DNA of 14,948 nucleotides from JACDAF01 sp036276035 (GCA_036276035.1 DASUCM010000158.1:1-14948), one strand, 5' to 3'; positions 1 to 8,814 are shown, counted from the stretch's first letter. The notes: generated from the sequence alone by a model not told the origin. Numbers and translations: made by a program.

Positions 1-53
1 CCGCACGCCGCGAGCACGAGAGCGCCCACGAGAGCGGTCGCGGCTGGACGCAT
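1..53 (-). CDS. N-terminus of a lipoprotein, cut by the window edge
   Basis: An ATG read on the minus strand from 53 opens a frame that runs off the left edge. Its 17 visible residues are a clean type II signal peptide: Met-Arg start, a hydrophobic Ala/Leu/Val core, and the lipobox Leu-Ala-Ala-Cys with the acceptor Cys at residue 17. The product should be exported and lipid-anchored at the cell surface. The start lies 43 nt after the stop of the MFS gene on the same strand, so the two may be co-transcribed. The mature protein is outside the window and its function cannot be judged. Confidence 0.6.
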   Translation of the reverse strand, partial: MRPAATALVGALVLAAC

Positions 54-96
54 CACGACCCCGATACGCGCTGGGGCATCCGGGAGTTCACCGCGC

Positions 97-1290
97 TCAC
101 GCGGCGCGAGCCTCGTCGGCCGCAGGCACCGGCTTCGGCCGCCGGGGCAGGAAGTTCAGGCTGAGCCCGGCGAGCGCGGCACCGATGCCGGCGAACACGA
201 GGCCGCTCCGGATGTCGTACAGCTCCCAGAGGAGGGCCGCGCCGTTCGCCCCGATGACGACGCCCAGCGTCGAGATCGCGTTCACGATGCCGAAGGTGCG
301 CCCGCGCCTTGCCTCGGGCGAGGCCTCGGTGAGCAGGGCGAACCAGCACGCGCCGAAGGTCGAGATGCCCGCACCCGCGCCGAGGGCACCGACGTAGATG
401 ACGGGGCGCGGCAGCGCGAAGACGAGCGCCAGGGCGAAGAACAGCACGGGCAGCGTCGCGTAGGTGCCCACGAGACGCCGGCCGCGACGGTCGGCGACGG
501 CCCCGAGCGGGGCCGCGGCCAGGCTGCCGATCGCGAAGATCGAGAACACGATCCCGACCTCGGCGGTCGACCAGCCAAAGGCGGTCGTCGAGTAGGGCGC
601 GAAGGTCGTGATGAACGCGCCGAAGGTGGAGAGCAGGAGGGTGTTCGCGACGAGCAGCACGATGACGGAGCGGTTGAAGGCCGACGCGACGATGCCGCCG
701 GCCGCCGCCGCGGGGCGGGCCGCCGGGGGCAGGCGGAGCGACGCGAGGAACGCGATGCTGCTCGTGGCCGCGACCACCAGGAACGGCGCGCGCAGGTCGG
801 CGACCTGCGCGAGGAGGCCGCCGATCGCCGGGCCCATGAGCGCCCCGGAGGAGGCGGCCGACCCGAGCAGCCCGTTCAGGTAGGCGAGCCGCGCGGGCTC
901 GGCGATCCGCGAGAGATACACGCGGTCGGCGACGAGGTTCGCGCCACCGCCGAGGCCCGCGAGCGCGCGGAAGGCGAGCAGGGACGGCACGCTCGCCGCC
1001 GTGGAGATCAGGAAGTTGGCGCCGGCGTAGGTCGCGATCCCGGCGCGCACGGGGATGCGCGGATCGACGCGGTCGAGGATGAAGCCGATCCCGAGCTGCG
1101 CGGCGACGTTCGCGAGCGAGAACGCCGTCGTGAGCAGGCCGAGGTCGCGCGGCGACGCCCCGAGCGAGATCGCGTAGAGCGGGATGATCGGCAGCATCAC
1201 CCCGATGCCGAGCTGACTGACGAAGAGCATGGAAGCGAGCACGCCGAGCGGGCCCCGGAGGTCGCGCAGCGCGGCGAGCGGGTTGGGCAT
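97..1290 (-). CDS. MFS transporter (DHA1-like drug/solute exporter)
   Basis: A 397-residue integral membrane protein of the major facilitator superfamily, the usual length for a 12-helix member. Family motifs visible: a motif A-like loop after helix 2 (GFILDRVDPR, about 69-78), its clearer second-half copy GAVADRRGRR (263-272), an RALAGLGGG motif B region (108-116), and a glycine-rich motif C-like stretch GALMGPAIGG in helix 5 (149-158). This pattern fits proton-coupled drug:H+ antiporters of the DHA1 type; the substrate cannot be read from sequence. I chose ATG 1290 because homology-like sequence begins there and a TAGCGT box lies 7 nt upstream with no Shine-Dalgarno, suggesting a leaderless message. 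The frame stays open far upstream into a region coding for other genes, but that part is not protein-like. It is divergent from the small lipoprotein at 1369 and precedes the truncated lipoprotein at the left edge. Confidence 0.9.
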   Translation of the reverse strand: MPNPLAALRDLRGPLGVLASMLFVSQLGIGVMLPIIPLYAISLGASPRDLGLLTTAFSLANVAAQLGIGFILDRVDPRIPVRAGIATYAGANFLISTAASVPSLLAFRALAGLGGGANLVADRVYLSRIAEPARLAYLNGLLGSAASSGALMGPAIGGLLAQVADLRAPFLVVAATSSIAFLASLRLPPAARPAAAAGGIVASAFNRSVIVLLVANTLLLSTFGAFITTFAPYSTTAFGWSTAEVGIVFSIFAIGSLAAAPLGAVADRRGRRLVGTYATLPVLFFALALVFALPRPVIYVGALGAGAGISTFGACWFALLTEASPEARRGRTFGIVNAISTLGVVIGANGAALLWELYDIRSGLVFAGIGAALAGLSLNFLPRRPKPVPAADEARAA

Positions 1291-1297
1291 CGAGCGA

Positions 1298-1303
1298 ACG
1301 CTA
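1298..1303 (-). promoter_or_regulatory. -10 box of a likely leaderless promoter for the MFS gene
   Basis: Minus-strand TAGCGT fits the TANNNT extended pattern of -10 elements and ends exactly 7 nt before ATG 1290. That spacing puts transcription start at or within a base or two of the start codon. No Shine-Dalgarno sequence and no convincing -35 hexamer are visible. Confidence 0.5.
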
Positions 1304-1356
1304 GCGATGACCTGTGAAGGATGCGTGGCGCGTGATCCGCGGTGGACGGGGCGGCG

Positions 1357-1362
1357 TACTCT
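1357..1362 (+). promoter_or_regulatory. -10 box of a likely leaderless promoter for the small lipoprotein
   Basis: TACTCT fits TANNNT and is followed by 6 nt and then ATG 1369, so the transcript would begin at the start codon. Together with the MFS box at 1298-1303 it makes the 1291-1368 interval a compact divergent promoter region. Confidence 0.5.
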
Positions 1363-1368
1363 CAGGAC

Positions 1369-1482
1369 ATGCTCCGGCTCCTCCTCGCTGCCATCCTCGT
1401 GCTCGCGATCGGGGCCACCGCGACCGCCTGCGGCGGGTCCGGCGACCAGCCGAAGCCCAGCGGCGGCATCCCCGGCTACTAG
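1369..1482 (+). CDS. 37-residue predicted lipoprotein
   Basis: A very short but well-formed frame: Met-Leu-Arg, a hydrophobic Leu/Ala/Val/Ile core, then Thr-Ala-Thr-Ala-Cys, a relaxed lipobox with the Cys at residue 21. A mature tail of only 17 residues rich in Gly, Ser and Pro follows (GGSGDQPKPSGGIPGY). Such micro-lipoproteins are common in high-GC bacteria and rarely annotated. The start is supported by the TACTCT box 6 nt upstream. It ends 12 nt before the GTG of the FAIM1-like membrane protein, so the two probably share a transcript. Function unknown; it could be a partner or regulator of the next product, but nothing in the sequence proves that. Confidence 0.6.
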   Translation: MLRLLLAAILVLAIGATATACGGSGDQPKPSGGIPGY

Positions 1483-1494
1483 CCCGGCCCGCCC

Positions 1495-2208
1495 GTGAGC
1501 GCGATCCTCGCGCGCGTCGCCCGGCTGCTCGACCTCGACCGCGCGGTCCCGGGCGAGCGCACGAAGTGGACCGTGCGCCTGCCGCACGGCGTCCACCTCG
1601 TCGAGCTCGAGCAGTTCGTGTCGGGCACGCGCGTCGTGGTGGACGGCGAGACCGTCGGCCGCTCGCCTGCGTGGTCCTTCCGGTCCGCACCGTTCCGCTT
1701 CCCGGTCGGCACGGCCGCCGCGACGCTCGCACTGCAGCCGGACGCGGCCGCCGGGACCGTGCGCGCGACGCTCGTGGTGGACGGCGCGCGCATCAGGCCA
1801 GATGCGCCGGTCAGCCAGACGGTCCGTCCGTTCCCGTGGGGCCGGGTGCTCTCGCGCGCGGCGTACGCGCTCGCGGCGGTGCTCATCGCCGCTGCCGTCA
1901 CCGGCGACCCGTTCCGGACCTGGGCGGTCGACTCCCTTCGCCTCGTCGTCGACGTCGCCTGGGTCGCGGCGGTCCGCGGGATCGACCCGTTCGCGGTGAT
2001 CCCCCGCTGGACGGACGCGGTCACCTCGTCGCGCGCGGCGCTGCTCCTGCTCGGGCTCGAGCTCGTGGCGGTCGCGCGGGTCGCGAGGGACGTCCGCCTG
2101 CGCGCGCGCATCCCGCTGCTGCGATCCGGCGCCCGGCGATGGCGCGTCCTCGGGTGGGCGCTCATCGCCCTCGCCGCGGGCTTCCTGCCGACGCTGCTCG
2201 GGGACTAG
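1495..2208 (+). CDS. Membrane-anchored protein with an N-terminal FAIM1-like domain
   Basis: A 237-residue protein starting at GTG. Residues about 24-102 resemble the beta-sandwich of Fas apoptosis inhibitory molecule 1: an aromatic start (KWTVRL), a Gly-Val-His strand (HGVHLVELEQ, 31-40), a turn with SGTRVVVDGE (43-52), a Trp at 60, an aromatic-Pro-Val-Gly strand end (FRFPVG, 67-72), and a last strand with VVDGARI (94-100). The C-terminal half is hydrophobic, with likely membrane helices near 118-136, 180-197 and 217-235 and a weaker one near 148-160. The first part of the protein is thus soluble and the rest holds it in the membrane; which side it faces is unclear, as no signal peptide is seen. 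The FAIM1 comparison is from memory and needs a profile search. It overlaps the convergent gene at 2205 by three bases. Confidence 0.7.
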   Translation: MSAILARVARLLDLDRAVPGERTKWTVRLPHGVHLVELEQFVSGTRVVVDGETVGRSPAWSFRSAPFRFPVGTAAATLALQPDAAAGTVRATLVVDGARIRPDAPVSQTVRPFPWGRVLSRAAYALAAVLIAAAVTGDPFRTWAVDSLRLVVDVAWVAAVRGIDPFAVIPRWTDAVTSSRAALLLLGLELVAVARVARDVRLRARIPLLRSGARRWRVLGWALIALAAGFLPTLLGD

Positions 2209-2666
2209 CGCGGGCCGCGCAGCGCGAAGAACACGCCGAACACGAGGACCGGGACGGCGATCATCGTCGCGAGCAGCACGAGCACGTAGCGGCCGGCATC
2301 GCCCTCGCGCTCGAGCCAGCCGACGGTCCACATCGGCGTGACGAGGATGAGCGGGAGCGCGAGCGGGAACCACTGCGGCTGCAGGAGGACGAACAGGGCG
2401 AGAGGCACGGTCAGCGCGGCCGCGACGCCGTGCGGCCGCGCGAACACCGCCATGAGCAGGATCCCGCCACCGGCGGCAAGGAGCGGCACGGCGAGCGCGC
2501 CGACCGGAACGACGAGCGGCAGGAACGCCGCGACCATGACGAGCGCTCCCGCGAGGCCCGCCGCGACGATGCCGCCCGTGACCCACAGCGGTGAGCGCGC
2601 GAGGCGGAGCCCGACCGCCGCCCAGCCGGCCGCGATGAGCGCGGAGACTGCGACCACCGGCGCCAC
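2205..2666 (-). CDS. Hypothetical multi-pass membrane protein
   Basis: A 153-residue very hydrophobic protein with about five predicted membrane segments (roughly 3-20, 28-50, 52-75, 83-110 and 126-148) separated by short charged loops (RLARSPLW, LEREGDAGR). I do not recognise the family and see no catalytic motif. The start is GTG at 2666, 8 nt after the stop of the preceding membrane gene on the same strand, indicating one operon. No clear Shine-Dalgarno precedes it, so translation may be coupled to the upstream gene. Its stop codon shares a CTAG tetranucleotide with the stop of the convergent FAIM1-like gene. Confidence 0.65.
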   Translation of the reverse strand: MAPVVAVSALIAAGWAAVGLRLARSPLWVTGGIVAAGLAGALVMVAAFLPLVVPVGALAVPLLAAGGGILLMAVFARPHGVAAALTVPLALFVLLQPQWFPLALPLILVTPMWTVGWLEREGDAGRYVLVLLATMIAVPVLVFGVFFALRGPR

Positions 2667-2674
2667 AGACTCGA

Positions 2675-3049
2675 TCAGCTGAGCACCAGGTACGACGCGA
2701 CCCGCAGAGCGAGCACCAGCAGCGCGGCGATGAGCATGGCGGGTCCGCCGTCGACGCGGCCCCCGGTCCCGCGGCGGACGAGCTCGATCGCGGGATCGGT
2801 GGTCGCCCTGAGCAGCCGCATGAGGCTCGACCCGAGCGGCGAGCGCGCGAGCGTCGGGACGAACAGCAGCATGAGCACCACCGAGATGCCCGCGATGACG
2901 AGGTCGTACGCGAGCAGCAGGACGATGAAGGCGATGAACAGCGCGACGGTCGCGCCGCCCCGCATCCAGTTGAGGATGAGCAGGCGCATGACGAGGAGCC
3001 AGAGCAGGACCGCGAGCAGGAGATTGACGGCCTGCGCGATCCCGCTCAT
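2675..3049 (-). CDS. Small membrane protein, possibly YggT-like
   Basis: A 124-residue protein with a hydrophobic N-terminal helix (about 6-28), a long hydrophobic block (33-65), an amphipathic middle, and a C-terminal helix (103-121). The middle TTDPAIELVRR followed by a Gly-rich turn and an Asp recalls the YggT family pattern of a T-(D/E)-P motif, Arg pair and later membrane segment, but the match is loose. YggT proteins are small inner-membrane proteins of poorly defined, osmotic-stress-linked role. ATG 3049 is the start. It follows the symporter gene on the same strand, separated by a strong hairpin at 3060-3087, so it may be expressed separately or by read-through. The next gene starts 8 nt after its stop. 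Confidence 0.6.
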   Translation of the reverse strand: MSGIAQAVNLLLAVLLWLLVMRLLILNWMRGGATVALFIAFIVLLLAYDLVIAGISVVLMLLFVPTLARSPLGSSLMRLLRATTDPAIELVRRGTGGRVDGGPAMLIAALLVLALRVASYLVLS

Positions 3050-3059
3050 GGGGACGCGA

Positions 3060-3087
3060 GGAGGGGGGCCCCGCAGGGCCCCCCTCC
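3060..3087 (-). terminator. Perfect 12-bp hairpin after the symporter gene
   Basis: GGAGGGGGGCCC, loop CGCA, GGGCCCCCCTCC: a perfect all-but-two G-C stem. It begins 14 nt after the symporter stop on the minus strand. There is no T-run on either side, so it is not a classic intrinsic terminator; it may be a weak terminator, a 3' end stabiliser, or an attenuator between the symporter and the YggT-like gene. Confidence 0.55.
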
Positions 3088-3101
3088 CTTCCGGTGCGTG
3101 A

Positions 3102-5018
3102 TCAGTGACCTGCGGTGACGGTGGGCGCCGTGGCCTGCGCGGACGGGCTCGTCGGTGCGAGCACCATCTCGCCGACCGGGACGCGGAGCTGGTCGACCAT
3201 GTCCTGGATGTACTTGGGCGGTGGCTGCGTGGCGAGGCTCACGACGACCTGGAGCGTGATGTTCACGATCATGCCGAAGATCCCCGCCGAGAGGTGGGAC
3301 AGGCCGAGGACCGTGAAGTTGGGATTCGTGTAGTTGAGGGCCATGTACGTGAGGGTCGTGAGCAGTCCGCCGATCATGCCGGCGATGGCGCCGTTCGCGT
3401 TGGCGCGCCGCCAGAAGATGCCGAGCAGGATGACCGGGAAGAACGTCGCGGCGGCGAGCGAGAACGCCCACGCGACGAGCTGCACGATGAGCGCGAGGCG
3501 CGGGAGCGCGGCGAACGCCGCGGCGGCCGCGGCGACGACGATCATGACGCGGCTCGCGAGGAACCGCGCGCCGTAGGAGGCGCCGGGGTTGATGACCTTC
3601 GCGTAGAGGTCGTGGGAGACGGCCGTCGCGATGACGAGCAGGAGCCCGTCGGCGGTCGACAGCGCGGCCGCGAGGCCACCGGCCGCGACGAGCGCGGCGA
3701 TGGTGTACGGGAGACCCGCGATCTCCGGCGTCGCGAGGACGATGATGTCCGCGACGATCTGGAGCTCGCGGAACTGCAGGACGCCGTCGGCGTTGCCGAA
3801 CGGCGCGGCGTCGCGGATGGTGAGCAGGCCTGTCGCGGTCCAGTTCTGGACCCAGGACGGCAGCTCGCTGATCCGCTTGCCGACGAGGTTCGTGAGCACC
3901 TCGAGCCGCGAGAAGGCGGCGTATGCGGGTGCCGTGAAGTACAGCAGGAAGATGAAGAAGAGGGACCAGCCGACCGACACGCGTGCGGCCTTCGGGTCCG
4001 GGACCGTGTAGTAGCGGATGAGGATGTGCGGCAGGCCCGCGGTGCCCGCCATGAGGCAGAACGTGAGCGCGAGGAACTCCCACGGGTGGCCGACCCACGA
4101 CGTGTTCGTGATGGCCGCGGGCGTGCCGAGGCCAAGCTGCGTCGAGCTCGCGATCCACGATGCGTTCGACAGTGCCTGCTTGAACGGCTCGACGTAGTTC
4201 GAGAGCTGGAGCTGCCGCTCGATGTCCGTGACGGCGCCGAGCGCCTGACCGTACATGAGCTCCGAGATCGGGAAGCCGGTGAACTTCTGCGAGAGGAACG
4301 TCACGGGAACGAGGTACGCGACGATCAGGATGATGTACTGCGCGACCTGGGTCCAGGTGATGGACTTCATGCCGCCCAGCAGCGAACAGAGCAGGACGCC
4401 GGAGAGACCGACGAACACGCCGATCTCATACGACACGCCGACGAGCCGGGACATGATGATCCCGACACCCGTGACCTGCGCCGTGACGTACGTGAACGAG
4501 ATGACGATCGCGCAGACCGCGCTCGTGATGCGAGCCGCCTGCGCGCGCTCCGCGAAGCGCGTCGCGACGAAGTCCGGGATCGTGAACTGCCCGAACTTCC
4601 GGATGTACGGCGCGAAGAAGAGCGCGAGGAGGACGTAGCCGCCCGTCCAGCCCATGACGTAGGCGAGGCCGTCATAGCCGAGCAGCCAGATCGTGCCGGC
4701 CATCGAGATGAACGACGCGGCGCTCATCCAGTCGGCGCCGGTGGCCATCCCGTTGAAGAACGGCGGGACCTTCCGGCCGGCGACGTAGTACTCGTCCAGC
4801 TTCCGGGTGAAGTTCAGGACGCCGATGACCGCATACATCGAGAGCGTGAGGAGCAGGAACGCGTAGCCGATCACCACGCGCGGCACGTTGAAGCTGGTCT
4901 CGAGGAACAGCATGACGAGCACGAAGCCGATGAAGCCGAGGGTGAAGATGCTGTACCACTTGCGCAGGCGCGCGGAGAAGGCCGCGACCTCGGCCTTGGT
5001 CACCGTGGAGACGGTCAT
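3102..5018 (-). CDS. Sodium:solute symporter large subunit (acetate-type, VC_2705 group)
   Basis: A 638-residue membrane protein of the SSS family (APC-fold, Na+-coupled uptake). The diagnostic first core segment is present: DEYYVAGRKVPPFFNG (75-90), then MATGADWMSAASF (91-103). GQFTIPDFVATRF (143-155), typical of the acetate/pyruvate-type branch, follows, as do a WTQVAQY segment and the downstream AALSTADG motif that begins the conserved fifth-repeat sodium-site helix. An extra pair of N-terminal helices (22-40 and 46-70) and the preceding DUF4212 gene place it in the two-component VC_2705-type group rather than classical ActP. The C-terminal tail is soluble and Ala/Thr/Pro-rich. Its ATG overlaps the small-subunit stop by four bases (ATGA), implying translational coupling. 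With acetyl-CoA synthetase upstream, acetate or a similar short carboxylate is the likely substrate; pyruvate or propionate remain possible. Confidence 0.9.
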   Translation of the reverse strand: MTVSTVTKAEVAAFSARLRKWYSIFTLGFIGFVLVMLFLETSFNVPRVVIGYAFLLLTLSMYAVIGVLNFTRKLDEYYVAGRKVPPFFNGMATGADWMSAASFISMAGTIWLLGYDGLAYVMGWTGGYVLLALFFAPYIRKFGQFTIPDFVATRFAERAQAARITSAVCAIVISFTYVTAQVTGVGIIMSRLVGVSYEIGVFVGLSGVLLCSLLGGMKSITWTQVAQYIILIVAYLVPVTFLSQKFTGFPISELMYGQALGAVTDIERQLQLSNYVEPFKQALSNASWIASSTQLGLGTPAAITNTSWVGHPWEFLALTFCLMAGTAGLPHILIRYYTVPDPKAARVSVGWSLFFIFLLYFTAPAYAAFSRLEVLTNLVGKRISELPSWVQNWTATGLLTIRDAAPFGNADGVLQFRELQIVADIIVLATPEIAGLPYTIAALVAAGGLAAALSTADGLLLVIATAVSHDLYAKVINPGASYGARFLASRVMIVVAAAAAAFAALPRLALIVQLVAWAFSLAAATFFPVILLGIFWRRANANGAIAGMIGGLLTTLTYMALNYTNPNFTVLGLSHLSAGIFGMIVNITLQVVVSLATQPPPKYIQDMVDQLRVPVGEMVLAPTSPSAQATAPTVTAGH

Positions 5019-5335
5019 GGGTCAGCGTCCTCCGTCCTGGAGTACTCCTCGTCGTACCCGTACTTCGGGTCGAGGACGTTGTTCATGTACCAGGCGTAGA
5101 AGAAGATGATGACCACGAAGATCACGAGGGATGCCTGGCTCGCCAGCCAGTACCCGAGCGGGAATCCGGTGAGGATGCGCGTCTCGTTCAGCGCCTTCGC
5201 GAACGGCGGATGCGCGTACGCGGCGAGGAACCAGATGATCATGAGGATCGTGACCATCCGCATGTTCTCCGCCCAGTACGCGCGGCGTCGCTCGATGCTG
5301 TCCGGCTTCGTCGACGATGCGTCGTATCTGGCCAC
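5015..5335 (-). CDS. DUF4212 small subunit of the sodium:solute symporter
   Basis: A 106-residue protein with the family's hallmark pattern: a YWAENMRM motif (20-27) leading into a first membrane helix ending in IWFLAAYAHP (34-43), a GFPLGYWLASQ turn (57-67), and a second helix ending FFYAWYMNNVLD (78-89), then a charged tail. DUF4212 proteins are encoded next to VC_2705-type symporters and are thought to form the small subunit. The start is GTG at 5335. A good Shine-Dalgarno (AAGGAGGG, 5348-5355) lies 12 nt upstream, slightly long, but no nearer in-frame start exists. It follows the synthetase by 56 nt and overlaps the large subunit by four bases. Confidence 0.9.
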   Translation of the reverse strand: MARYDASSTKPDSIERRRAYWAENMRMVTILMIIWFLAAYAHPPFAKALNETRILTGFPLGYWLASQASLVIFVVIIFFYAWYMNNVLDPKYGYDEEYSRTEDADP

Positions 5336-5391
5336 TGGTGGTTGATGCCCTCCTTCCCGTTCGATCGTTCAAGCGCGCTGGTCGGTCGTGC

Positions 5392-7344
<1,953 letters not shown>

Positions 7345-7348
7345 GACG

Positions 7349-7354
7349 ACCTCC
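7349..7354 (-). promoter_or_regulatory. Shine-Dalgarno deciding the acs start
   Basis: Minus-strand GGAGGT ends 4 nt before ATG 7344. The alternative ATG at 7368, which would add eight residues (MSGRTEVV), has no such site, and those residues are not part of the usual Acs N-terminus. Confidence 0.7.
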
Positions 7355-7393
7355 GTCCTCCCGCTCATCCCGTCCGGCCCGCGATGAGGCGCG

Positions 7394-7423
7394 ATGCTAC
7401 GCGGACGGGGTGGCTCTCGTCAC
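7394..7423 (-). promoter_or_regulatory. Candidate acs promoter
   Basis: Minus-strand GTGACG (7423-7418) and TAGCAT (7399-7394), separated by 18 nt, match the -35 and -10 consensus at four of six positions each. The -35 overlaps the DinB-fold gene's stop codon. Transcription would start near 7387, giving a leader of about 43 nt containing the GGAGGT site. Confidence 0.4.
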
Positions 7424-7917
7424 AGGGCGCTCGGCACCCCGCGGTCGTGGGCGGTCAGGTGGGCGTGGTAGTGGTTCGGGAGGGTCAGGAGCCAGCCGAA
7501 GCAGTTCAGGTCGCCATAGAAGGGGTGCCGGGCAGTCGCCCGGGCGTCGGGCTGGGCCGGGAACCGGGCAGCGAAGGCCTCTGCCGCCTGCCGGCTCCGC
7601 TCAGCCAGGGTCTGGATACCGCCCCGGCTCACCTCGTCTGCCGCCGGACGGGGCTGACCGGTCGGGCCCGGAGGCTCGCCTTTCGCCAGGCGGAGCGCGA
7701 TCCCCAGCACGCCCCGCTCGACGATCAGCAGGTGCGCCGCCACCTGGCCGACCCCCCACTCCTGGTCCGTGCCCGCCGAGAGCTCGCCGTCGGTCGCCCG
7801 GCCGACGCGCTCAAGGAGCCGGCCGCGCTCCTCCTCGAGGCGGGCGACGAGGAGCCGGACGGTCTCCTGGATGAAGTCGGGACGGTCCGGCGGTTCGTCG
7901 ACGACGACGAGGGGCAT
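7420..7917 (-). CDS. DinB-superfamily protein (DinB_2-like)
   Basis: A 165-residue protein, typical of DinB/YfiT four-helix-bundle metalloproteins. The metal ligands can be placed: His 62 in the GVGQVAAHL helix (55-63), and the C-terminal NHYHAHLTAH (148-157), where His 149 and His 153 give the usual HxxxH. These proteins bind a divalent metal; many act as thiol-dependent transferases and others are stress-induced with no known substrate. I chose ATG 7917 because upstream codons look non-coding and would run into the HU promoter region. It lies 75 nt upstream of acs on the same strand and is divergent from HU. Assignment to the superfamily is fairly sure; the specific reaction is unknown. Confidence 0.75.
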   Translation of the reverse strand: MPLVVVDEPPDRPDFIQETVRLLVARLEEERGRLLERVGRATDGELSAGTDQEWGVGQVAAHLLIVERGVLGIALRLAKGEPPGPTGQPRPAADEVSRGGIQTLAERSRQAAEAFAARFPAQPDARATARHPFYGDLNCFGWLLTLPNHYHAHLTAHDRGVPSAL

Positions 7918-7993
7918 GCCGTCATGATGCGCGTGTACGGGCGTTCGTGGAGAATGCCCAGCGGATACGGGCCCGCGACGGTGGGTCACACGT

Positions 7994-7999
7994 GGAGGA
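7994..7999 (+). promoter_or_regulatory. Shine-Dalgarno of the HU gene
   Basis: GGAGGA, 9 nt before GTG 8009. It selects the GTG over any downstream codon and shows this gene has a leadered message, unlike several neighbours. Confidence 0.65.
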
Positions 8000-8008
8000 A
8001 CGAACAGG

Positions 8009-8311
8009 GTGCCAGCACTTTCGAAATCAGAGACGTTCAACCGCATCGCGGAGAAGACCGGTCTCAAGCGTCAGCAGGTACGGGAAGTCTTCGACGAGCT
8101 CGCGAGCCTCGCGTACAAGGAAGCGAAGAACGGCTTCACGATCCCGGGCGTCGGCAAGCTCGTCGTCGTGGATCGCAAGGCCCGCCTCGGCCGCAACCCG
8201 GCCACCGGCGAGCAGATCCAGATCCCGGCGAAGCGCGTGCTGAAGTTCCGTATCGCGAAGCAGGCGAAGGACGCGACGCTGCCGTCGAAGTCGACCGCGA
8301 AGAAGAAGTAG
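8009..8311 (+). CDS. HU-family nucleoid DNA-binding protein
   Basis: A 100-residue HU/IHF-fold protein that bends and compacts DNA as a dimer. Residues 1-42 form the helical dimerisation part (LSKSETFNRIAEKTGL, then a VREVFDELASLAYKEAK helix). The beta core GFTIPGVGKLVVVDRKARLG (42-61) leads to the arm tip GRNPATGE (61-68) with the intercalating Pro 64, and the IPAKRVLKFR strand closes the fold. About ten extra C-terminal residues end in Ser/Thr and four lysines, giving a short basic tail. The GTG start has a good ribosome site. It is monocistronic: its own 5' region is shared with the divergent DinB-fold gene and it ends in a strong terminator. I cannot tell an HU homodimer from an IHF-like subunit. 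Confidence 0.95.
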   Translation: MPALSKSETFNRIAEKTGLKRQQVREVFDELASLAYKEAKNGFTIPGVGKLVVVDRKARLGRNPATGEQIQIPAKRVLKFRIAKQAKDATLPSKSTAKKK

Positions 8312-8342
8312 CGCCAGCACTCATCAGCCGACGCGAGATCTA

Positions 8343-8377
8343 GCGAGGCCCTCCCTCCCGGAGGGCCTCGCCTTTTT
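8343..8377 (+). terminator. Intrinsic terminator of the HU gene
   Basis: GCGAGGCCCTCC, loop CTCCC, GGAGGGCCTCGC: a perfect 12-bp stem followed by C and five T residues, 31 nt after the HU stop. It also lies just beyond the end of the convergent HIT gene, but on that strand it lacks a T-run. Confidence 0.93.
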
Positions 8378-8381
8378 CCGG

Positions 8382-8807
8382 CTAGGGCTCTCTCGCGAGC
8401 GCGTCGCGGAGCTTCGCGGCCATGGCCTCGGCCTCGCCGTCCCGGTAGCGCTTCCGCGCCCAGATCATCCCCGCGCGGAAGAGCCCGTCGCCCTCGCGTC
8501 GCGGCACCACGTGCGCGTGGAAGTGCGGCACGCTCTGGCTCACACGCGTGTTGATCCCCGTGAACGTGCCGTCGGCGCCGAGCGCGCTCTGCTGCGCGCG
8601 GGAGATCCGGCGGACAAGGCGGAAGAGCGGGCCCACGACCTCGTCACGGAGCTCGTCGAGCGTGTCGGCGTGCTCCCGGGGGACGACGAGGGTGTGGCCG
8701 GGCAGCAGCGGGGCGTGGTCGAGGAACGCGAGCGCGGCGCCCTCGTCCGCGACCACGTGCGCCGCGACCTCACCGCGCGCGATCGCGCAGAAGACGCAGG
8801 GCTTCAC
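8382..8807 (-). CDS. HIT-family hydrolase
   Basis: A 141-residue histidine-triad protein of the Hint/HinT-like type, which hydrolyses nucleoside phosphoramidates or adenylylated small molecules in the cytosol. The N-terminus carries CVFC (Cys 4 and Cys 7), which with His 46 of PREHADTL is the optional structural zinc site. Then come FLDHAPLLPGHTLVVPREH (28-46) and the triad HFHAHVV (95-101), where His 97 should be the nucleophile. The GTG start has no Shine-Dalgarno; a TAGCGT box 7 nt upstream points to a leaderless message starting inside the end of the preceding gene. It lies 10 nt downstream of the small basic protein on the same strand, so read-through from that gene is also likely. The exact substrate is unknown. 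Confidence 0.9.
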   Translation of the reverse strand: MKPCVFCAIARGEVAAHVVADEGAALAFLDHAPLLPGHTLVVPREHADTLDELRDEVVGPLFRLVRRISRAQQSALGADGTFTGINTRVSQSVPHFHAHVVPRREGDGLFRAGMIWARKRYRDGEAEAMAAKLRDALAREP

Positions 8808-8814
8808 CCGGTGG

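Noticed and set aside
1291..2586. A minus-strand frame that stays open upstream of the MFS gene for more than 400 codons.
   Set aside because: It is antisense to the micro-lipoprotein and the FAIM1-like gene, its translation is Arg/Ala/Gly/Asp-rich with no hydrophobic or family pattern, and the MFS-like sequence begins exactly at 1290.
3105..5099. A plus-strand open frame of 664 codons opposite the symporter.
   Set aside because: The Glu/Arg/Asp-rich translation mirrors the symporter reading frame and has no start signal or family resemblance.
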